Source of the DNA: Actinomyces sp.
GTDB taxonomy: Bacteria; Actinomycetota; Actinomycetes; Actinomycetales; Actinomycetaceae
DNA: 13,459 nt
Direction: 5' to 3'
NCBI GenBank assembly: GCA_012837655.1
Contig: DUQT01000188.1
Location: 1-13,459 of the forward strand
Shown here: piece after piece, positions 7,901-13,459 of the stretch
Position numbering within the stretch: the stretch's first letter is position 1
Layout: each line of letters opens with the position of its first letter
The notes under the pieces: model-generated
The model's input: the letters and a program-made list of their open reading frames with translations, nothing else
What the model was told of the DNA's origin: nothing
The model's database searches: none
Program-made: the position numbers and the translations under genes

Positions 7901-8171
7901 TTCCGTTCCCTACCCGCACGCACGACTCGCCCTCGCGTATTTCTGCGGTCAACTACGTCGTTTCCTCCGCGGTTACGGCCAAGCAACAGCCGCTCAAGAG
8001 ATGACCCAAACAGATCAATATCGCCTTATTCGCTCACATTTAAGCAAAACCCACTAATTTTCTTTACATCCGCTTTATAGTTGTAGGTGCTTTGTTTCGT
8101 TGTCGCAGCGCCGCGGCAGCGCAAAACTAGTTTCCTTGAAAGGGCAAGGGAGCGTAAACGAAAGAGCCGGT
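7901..8171 (+). promoter_or_regulatory. Non-coding leader and probable promoter region of the GH2 gene
   Basis: No gene is recognisable here. Composition falls to clearly AT-rich between about 8015 and 8085, where a promoter for the downstream gene is most likely. A -10-like TATAGT lies at 8076-8081 without a good -35, and TTTACA at 8063-8068 could be a -35 with a weak -10. Further down are a GC-rich partial palindrome (around 8105-8122, centred on CCGCGG) and a small stem CCTTG (8134-8138) with CAAGG (8145-8149). The ribosome binding site is weak: AAAGAG at 8161-8166, five bases before the ATG. An 18-codon ATG frame at 8001 is unsupported. Confidence 0.4.
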
Positions 8172-11100
8172 ATGATTAGACCTTTTCCCACAGGATCTAA
8201 ACGGCGTGGTTTGGCGGGAAAACGCCTTGCTGCTATGGCCGTTGCGTCTGGTTTGTTACTCGCCGCACCGGGTGGAGCCGCGCTAGCAGATGACGAGTCA
8301 GCCACCTTACGATCCGCTTCTACAACTCAGATGAACTCAGTCCCAGAAGTCGTTTTCGTGAACTCTTACGCGGATGCGGAAGCCCGCGTGACAAACTTCA
8401 ACACGAACTGGAAGTTCAAGCTCGGGGACACCCCGGGTGCTGAAGCCCAGATTTTTGACGATTCAACCTGGGACAACATAACTGTCCCCCACGACTATTC
8501 GATCGACCAGGATTACACCAGGTCCGGCGAAGCCGAAAGCGCATTCAAACCGGGCGGCGTGGGCTGGTACCGCAAGACATTCCAGCTGGGTTCCGAACTG
8601 GATGGCAAGCGCGTCCGTCTCGACTTTGACGGCGTTTACATGGACGCAACAGTCTACGTAAATGGCGAACAGGTAGCGACCCACCCCTACGGCTATTCCC
8701 CCTTCCAGGTTGACATCACCGATCAGGTGAAGATCGGCGCGGAAAACAGCGTCGCCGTTCGCGTGAACAATCAGGTCCCATCTAGCCGCTGGTATTCCGG
8801 TTCCGGAATCGGCCGCGACGTCGACCTGGTCGTAACCGACCCGATCCACATCGAAGGCAACGGCGTCTCAGTTTTCACTCCAAACCTGAACGCTGACAAC
8901 GCCGCGAACGTCCCCACCTCAATCACTGCAAACGTTCGTAATAATTCCGAGGGCGATGCTTCGGTTACACTCGTTCAGTCAATCTTCGAAAAGGGTGGGG
9001 ACCCGGCCAATGCGATTGGCTCAGTAACTACGGACGCACAAAATGTTGCAGCGGGCGCTACTGCACAGATCGAGTCTGAACTTACTGCCTCAAACCCGAC
9101 GCTGTGGTCGCCAGAAAGCCCGGCGCTGTACACGGTTCGCACCGAAGTGCAGGTAGACGGCAACACGGTAGACACGTTCGACACTGACTTTGGCTTCCGC
9201 TACTTCAGTTTTGATGCCAACGAGGGCTTCTTCCTAAATGGTCAGAAGGTCAAGCTCAAGGGCGTGTCGATGCACCACGATCAGGGTGCGCTCGGCTCCG
9301 TTTCCACTCGCGCAGCAATTGAGCGTCAGGTGCGCATTTTGAAGGAAATGGGCATCAACTCGATTCGTTCCACGCACAACACTCCTTCGCGCGAACTGGT
9401 TGAGGTTTGCAACGAGGAAGGCATCATCCTGATCTCGGAGTTCTTCGATGGGTGGAACAAGCCGAAGAACTCCAACCGCTACGATTACGCGCGTTTCTTT
9501 GACGCCGCGATGGACACCGGCTCACTCATCGGAGCTGCTGAAGGTAAGACGTGGGCGCAGTTCGACCTCGAACAATCAATTGCCCGCGATATTAACGCCC
9601 CGTCGATCATCATGTGGTCACTTGGAAACGAGGTTACGGAAGGCACCACAGGTGTTCCTGGCTACGTTGGTATCCAGCAGAACCTAATCAACTGGACGAA
9701 GGCAATGGACCCGACGCGTCCAGTTACCGATGGGGACAACAAAAAGAAGGGTGGATCGAACGAGATGCACCCGCAGGGCATCGCTGACGCGGATGGTATT
9801 AACGGCTTCAACTACATGAAGGGAAGCCAGTACGACAGCGTCCACAGCGCGAACCCGACGTGGAAGATTTACGGTGCGGAAACCGCATCGGCTGTAAACA
9901 GCCGCGGTATTTACAACGTTATCGGAAACCGTCAGGATGCGGGCGGTCAGCAGCTGACTTCTTATGACTACTCGGCAGTGCCGTGGGGCCACCCGGCTTC
10001 AGAGGCCTGGTTCGACACGATCACGCGTGACTTCGTTGCGGGCGAGTACGTGTGGACCGGATTCGACTACCTGGGCGAGCCGACCCCGTGGAACGGTGTA
10101 ACCGCAGGCGTTCCAGGTAACGCGAAGTGGCCGGCGCCGAAGAACTCGTTCTTCGGAATCATTGATACGGCTGGTTTGCCGAAGGATTCGTTCTACTTCT
10201 ACCAAAGCCAGTGGAACGACTCGAAGAACACTCTGCATATCCTGCCGGCATGGAATGAAAACGTTGTGTACAAGGACCGGAATGGAAATGTTCCGGTTGT
10301 CGTCTACTCGGATGCTCCCGCAGTTGAACTGTTCTTCACCCCCACCGGATCGTCGACCCCGCAGTCGCTTGGAAAGAAGGATTTCACCACCAAGACGACT
10401 GATGGTGGTTACGAATACCAGATTTACGAGGGCGATGATAAGTCAAGCACCGAGCACGAGAACCTGTACCTGCGTTGGAATGTTCCATTCAACGAGGGCA
10501 CGATCACTGCGAAGGCGTACGACGCTGATGGCAATGAGCTCGACACGAGCGCCTGGGAAGGTCGCCAGTCGGTAACCACGACGGGAGCGGCATCTAAGCT
10601 TGCCGCGAGCGTGGATCGTCCTGAGATTCAGGCCAGCGGAACGGACCTTGCATACGTGCACGTTCGCGTAACGGATGCTGATGGAAACGTGGTTCCTGAT
10701 GCTGCCAACAAGGTGACTTTCAACGTTGATGGTGAAGGCACCCTGATCGGCGTTGACAACGGTAGCTCGCCGGACCACCAGTCGTACCGCGACAACAACC
10801 GCAAGGCGCACGCAGGTGAATTGGTTGCGATCGTACAGTCCACCAAGGAGGCCGGTAACTTCACCGTTACCGCCACCGCAGACGGCCTCGAACCCGCATC
10901 TGTTTCGGTAACGACAACTGAGGTTGCAGACGGTGCGGAAGGTGCGGCGATTGATAGCTTCAAGTATTCACGCCACGTCTACCTGAAGACCGGTTCGACG
11001 CTTGAGCTGCCTGACCAGGTTGAGGCTCGCTACACCGACGGTTCGGTGAAGACTGTGCCCGCAACGTGGGAGTCGCTGACTGAAGAACAGCTTGCAACGC

Positions 11101-13459
11101 CCGGCACTTACACGGTTTCGGGTGAGGCTGAAGGCATTGCGATTTCAGTAATCGTGAATGTGATCGACGGAGTTGCGGCACTGCTGAACTACTCGACCAC
11201 TTCCGCGGTTGGCGCGGTTCCGTCTCTGCCGGATTCTCGCCCCGCGGTGCTGCCTAATGGTGACGTCAGCAAGGCCCTGTTCCCCGTCGCGTGGGAGATG
11301 CCGGAAGATTCCGCATTTGGAACTGAAGGCACCGTCGTCGTTGACGGCACGGCAAACGTGTTCGGCGAAGACCTAACGGTGACCGCGAGCGTCCGCGTCC
11401 AAGCTGAGGCAATCCAGATCGGAAAGAACATCGCTGCGGACGCCCTGGATCTAACCCAGAGCGTTGACCCGTCCGAGCAGTCTGACACCCTTGAAGCTGT
11501 TCGCGATGGTTCAACAGCGCACGACCCGAATACCGCGGGCGGCCCGAACCCCAGCGCATGGTCCAACTGGCAGGCTTCCCAAAACGGTAAGGACGAAGCA
11601 GACCTCACGTTCGTTTACGCAACGCAGCAGCGTTTCGGTGAAATCAAGGTCTTCTTCTTCCAAGACACCGCTTCCGCACGCTGGCCGGAACCGAACACTA
11701 CCAGCATCGAAATTTCCGAGGACGGAAACACCTGGACGCCGGTAGAGGCAAGTGAAACGATTGGCGAAGCCAACGAACGCGTGAAGCCTTACACCTACAC
11801 CTTCACTCCTGTGGGTGCGACGTATGTGCGCCTGCACGTTAAGAACTCCACCGAGCCGACCGGCACGCAGTGGCGTGCTTGCACCGGCATTACGGAGATC
11901 GAACTGAAGGTTGCGCAGGGTAGCTTCTCAACGTTTGACACCGCCGCCTTGGATTCCTTGAAGGTCAACGGCAAGGCCGTTTCTGAAGCTGCTTTGGAAT
12001 CGGGTTCATATTCAACGAGGGCGCTGTCCGCAACTGTCGAAGCTGTGGGCAAGGACAACACCGCGGTGACTGTTCTGCCCCAGTTTGAGGACAAGATCAA
12101 GATCTTGCTTGAGTCAGAGGATAACTCCAAGCTGGAGACTTTCGTGATTAACCTCGCGCAGGATGCGGATGCGGGAGACCTGCCGGTCGATGACGATTCG
12201 CGTGACTACCCAGTTGAGAAGATTACGCCGAGTGCTGCTAGCGAACAGCCAATCAACGCCGCTGGTACGGAAGGCCCGGCAAGCTTGGCGTTCGACAAGT
12301 TGGCGAACACGCTGTACCACTCGAACTGGCAGTCGATTCCTGATTTCTCCACGCATTCTCTGACTATGCAGCTGGAAGAGCCTGCAAAGATTGAAGCGCT
12401 TCGCTACCTGCCGCGTCAGGACGGGAATGTGAACGGTTCCGTCACGCAGTACCGCGTTGAGTATTCCAATGACGGTAACGAATGGCAGACAGCTGGTGAG
12501 GGCTCGTGGGATAACCCGCAGGATAAGAGCTGGCGCATCGCCAAGTTCGAACCTGTAACCGCGCAGTACTTCCGCCTAATCCCGGTTCACACCGCGGGTG
12601 AGGGCGCTCAGCAGGACCGCTTCTTCTCGGCCTCGGAAATCAGGCTACGTATGGCACCTGAAACGATCGATATTTCTGACGAGGCACTGGTTGAAATTAC
12701 CGTCCCCGCAGAAGTCACGGTTGATCGGGTGGACGCGGATAATCCGGTTCTCTACCCCGAGCTTGCCGCCGCAGGCTTCCAGGTACGCCTGCTTAACGCT
12801 GAGACTACCGACGTAGAAGCTACACCGATGGCAAGCCGAGCTGCTGAAGATGGCACGCTCGTGTACGGCGTCGACTACCTGCTTTCGTTCGAAGGCAACG
12901 AGTCCGCAGGCGACGCGTCAGTCACAATCGAGGGCATCGAAGATTTCTCCGGAATCGTAACCAGGCCCTTCGTCATTAAGGTGAAGGAAGCCGAAGTTAC
13001 GGGTCTGGCAGTAAAGACTCCACCCACGAAGTCGATTTACGAGGCCGGAGAGATGCTTGATCCTACCGGTCTGGTGCTGACGCTAACGTACAGCGACGGC
13101 TTGGAAGAGGAAGTCACCTACAGTGAGGACGCCGGGTTCGAGTTCGTACCTGCGCTCAATGAAGCACTAGTTGAGGGCACAAACAGCGTCCTGGTTAGCT
13201 ACGCGGGTCACGAGGCAACCTTCTCGATCACCGTGAAGCCGGAAACGACGGATCCAACAGATCCGACGGAGCCTTCAGAGCCGACCGAGCCCACGGATCC
13301 GTCAGGGCCCACTGAGCCGACGGACCCCTCAGAGCCGACCGAGCCCAGCGAACCTAGCGAACCGACCGAGCCTTCCGAGCCCAGCGAGCCTGGTGAGCCA
13401 ACCGACCCTGGCGAACCTAGCGAACCGACGGAGCCCGGAACTCCTACTGATCCCACTAC
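8172..13459 (+). CDS. Very large secreted GH2 beta-galactosidase, BgaA-like, 3' end beyond the window
   Basis: The open frame runs 1762 codons to the window edge without a stop. The order of parts is: signal peptide 1-39 (RR at 11-12, cleavage near ALA/DD); GH2 sugar-binding domain about 75-235; Ig-like domain about 240-340; TIM barrel about 345-690 with LKGVSMHHD, the acid/base E487 in WSLGNE and the likely nucleophile E570 in YGAETAS; DUF4982-like about 695-775; GH2 C5-like about 780-915; Ig-like Big_4 about 928-997 and a second about 998-1078; discoidin-like about 1080-1235; cadherin-like sandwich about 1236-1325; discoidin-like about 1335-1496; two more Ig-like units to 1689; Pro/Thr/Ser/Glu stalk from 1690. 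The stretch GEPTPW to FYFYQSQW and the following domains closely recall pneumococcal BgaA, which releases beta-1,4-galactose from N-acetyllactosamine. The linkage preference here is inferred. An LPXTG end is expected past base 13459. Confidence 0.92.
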   Translation, partial: MIRPFPTGSKRRGLAGKRLAAMAVASGLLLAAPGGAALADDESATLRSASTTQMNSVPEVVFVNSYADAEARVTNFNTNWKFKLGDTPGAEAQIFDDSTWDNITVPHDYSIDQDYTRSGEAESAFKPGGVGWYRKTFQLGSELDGKRVRLDFDGVYMDATVYVNGEQVATHPYGYSPFQVDITDQVKIGAENSVAVRVNNQVPSSRWYSGSGIGRDVDLVVTDPIHIEGNGVSVFTPNLNADNAANVPTSITANVRNNSEGDASVTLVQSIFEKGGDPANAIGSVTTDAQNVAAGATAQIESELTASNPTLWSPESPALYTVRTEVQVDGNTVDTFDTDFGFRYFSFDANEGFFLNGQKVKLKGVSMHHDQGALGSVSTRAAIERQVRILKEMGINSIRSTHNTPSRELVEVCNEEGIILISEFFDGWNKPKNSNRYDYARFFDAAMDTGSLIGAAEGKTWAQFDLEQSIARDINAPSIIMWSLGNEVTEGTTGVPGYVGIQQNLINWTKAMDPTRPVTDGDNKKKGGSNEMHPQGIADADGINGFNYMKGSQYDSVHSANPTWKIYGAETASAVNSRGIYNVIGNRQDAGGQQLTSYDYSAVPWGHPASEAWFDTITRDFVAGEYVWTGFDYLGEPTPWNGVTAGVPGNAKWPAPKNSFFGIIDTAGLPKDSFYFYQSQWNDSKNTLHILPAWNENVVYKDRNGNVPVVVYSDAPAVELFFTPTGSSTPQSLGKKDFTTKTTDGGYEYQIYEGDDKSSTEHENLYLRWNVPFNEGTITAKAYDADGNELDTSAWEGRQSVTTTGAASKLAASVDRPEIQASGTDLAYVHVRVTDADGNVVPDAANKVTFNVDGEGTLIGVDNGSSPDHQSYRDNNRKAHAGELVAIVQSTKEAGNFTVTATADGLEPASVSVTTTEVADGAEGAAIDSFKYSRHVYLKTGSTLELPDQVEARYTDGSVKTVPATWESLTEEQLATPGTYTVSGEAEGIAISVIVNVIDGVAALLNYSTTSAVGAVPSLPDSRPAVLPNGDVSKALFPVAWEMPEDSAFGTEGTVVVDGTANVFGEDLTVTASVRVQAEAIQIGKNIAADALDLTQSVDPSEQSDTLEAVRDGSTAHDPNTAGGPNPSAWSNWQASQNGKDEADLTFVYATQQRFGEIKVFFFQDTASARWPEPNTTSIEISEDGNTWTPVEASETIGEANERVKPYTYTFTPVGATYVRLHVKNSTEPTGTQWRACTGITEIELKVAQGSFSTFDTAALDSLKVNGKAVSEAALESGSYSTRALSATVEAVGKDNTAVTVLPQFEDKIKILLESEDNSKLETFVINLAQDADAGDLPVDDDSRDYPVEKITPSAASEQPINAAGTEGPASLAFDKLANTLYHSNWQSIPDFSTHSLTMQLEEPAKIEALRYLPRQDGNVNGSVTQYRVEYSNDGNEWQTAGEGSWDNPQDKSWRIAKFEPVTAQYFRLIPVHTAGEGAQQDRFFSASEIRLRMAPETIDISDEALVEITVPAEVTVDRVDADNPVLYPELAAAGFQVRLLNAETTDVEATPMASRAAEDGTLVYGVDYLLSFEGNESAGDASVTIEGIEDFSGIVTRPFVIKVKEAEVTGLAVKTPPTKSIYEAGEMLDPTGLVLTLTYSDGLEEEVTYSEDAGFEFVPALNEALVEGTNSVLVSYAGHEATFSITVKPETTDPTDPTEPSEPTEPTDPSGPTEPTDPSEPTEPSEPSEPTEPSEPSEPGEPTDPGEPSEPTEPGTPTDPT
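13239..13459 (+). repeat. Coding repeat: proline-every-third-residue stalk of the GH2 enzyme (partial)
   Basis: From residue 1690 the protein becomes a nearly strict three-residue pattern, P-(T/S/G)-(E/D), giving a 9-bp DNA period. Two exact longer duplications sit inside it: TCAGAGCCGACCGAGCCCA at 13275-13293 and 13329-13347 (54 bp apart), and GCGAACCTAGCGAACCGAC at 13348-13366 and 13411-13429 (63 bp apart). Both spacings are multiples of three, so copies can be gained or lost without a frameshift. This is the expected wall-spanning stalk and is cut by the window edge. Confidence 0.88.

Noticed and set aside
8001..8057. Small ATG frame of 18 codons in the GH2 leader
   Set aside because: An AAGAG lies directly against the ATG, leaving no usable spacing for a ribosome binding site, and nothing in the peptide suggests a leader function.
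7738..8171. A mobile-element scar or attachment site between the two hydrolase genes
   Set aside because: I found no terminal inverted repeats with target duplication, no transposase remnant and no tRNA. The repeats present are short and local.
11189..11608. Antisense open frame of 139 codons inside the GH2 gene
   Set aside because: The opposite strand encodes a continuous Ig-like and discoidin-like region. The antisense product is Ser/Ala/Arg-rich with no recognisable domain.
13208..13456. Antisense open frame with Gly-Ser-Val repeats
   Set aside because: This is the reverse reading of the Pro/Thr/Glu stalk repeat. The periodicity alone keeps it open.

Overview
The window looks like part of a chromosome from a host-associated actinobacterium, most likely a relative of the Actinomycetaceae. 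This rests on moderately high G+C by eye, trpB-trpA overlapping by ATGA, and two very large secreted enzymes with Ser/Thr/Glu/Pro-rich wall stalks. One of these ends in a complete LPKTG sortase signal. The genus cannot be fixed from the sequence alone.

Layout: (1) 1-187 is a short leader that starts with what may be the right half of a terminator or attenuator. (2) 188-2400 is trpB-trpA, the tryptophan synthase subunits, translationally coupled; TrpB carries an unusual low-complexity N-terminal extension of about 60 residues. (3) 2401-2568 is a short intergenic gap. (4) 2569-7737 encodes a 1722-residue surface-anchored GH84 beta-N-acetylglucosaminidase (the type often annotated as hyaluronidase) with about five discoidin-like modules, three FIVAR-like helical modules, a stalk and LPKTG. 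(5) 7738-8171 is a 434-base non-coding gap with a repeat/palindrome cluster, a strong 14-bp hairpin and an AT-rich probable promoter region. (6) 8172 to the window end encodes a very large GH2 beta-galactosidase resembling pneumococcal BgaA, with several Ig-like and two discoidin-like modules. It is cut by the window edge inside a Pro-every-third-residue stalk.

All genes lie on the + strand. trpBA is housekeeping biosynthesis and probably unrelated to the rest. The two enzymes make biochemical sense as a pair: a BgaA-type enzyme removes terminal beta-linked galactose from host glycans, which exposes GlcNAc that a GH84 enzyme could remove. Both would act outside the cell, held at the wall and guided by carbohydrate-binding modules. 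I infer a surface glycan-foraging or adhesion locus. I see no RNA gene, CRISPR array, transposase, integrase or defence system. The most unusual points are the TrpB extension, the possible Tat-type signal of the GH2 enzyme, the in-frame duplicating stalks, and the structured DNA between the two hydrolase genes.
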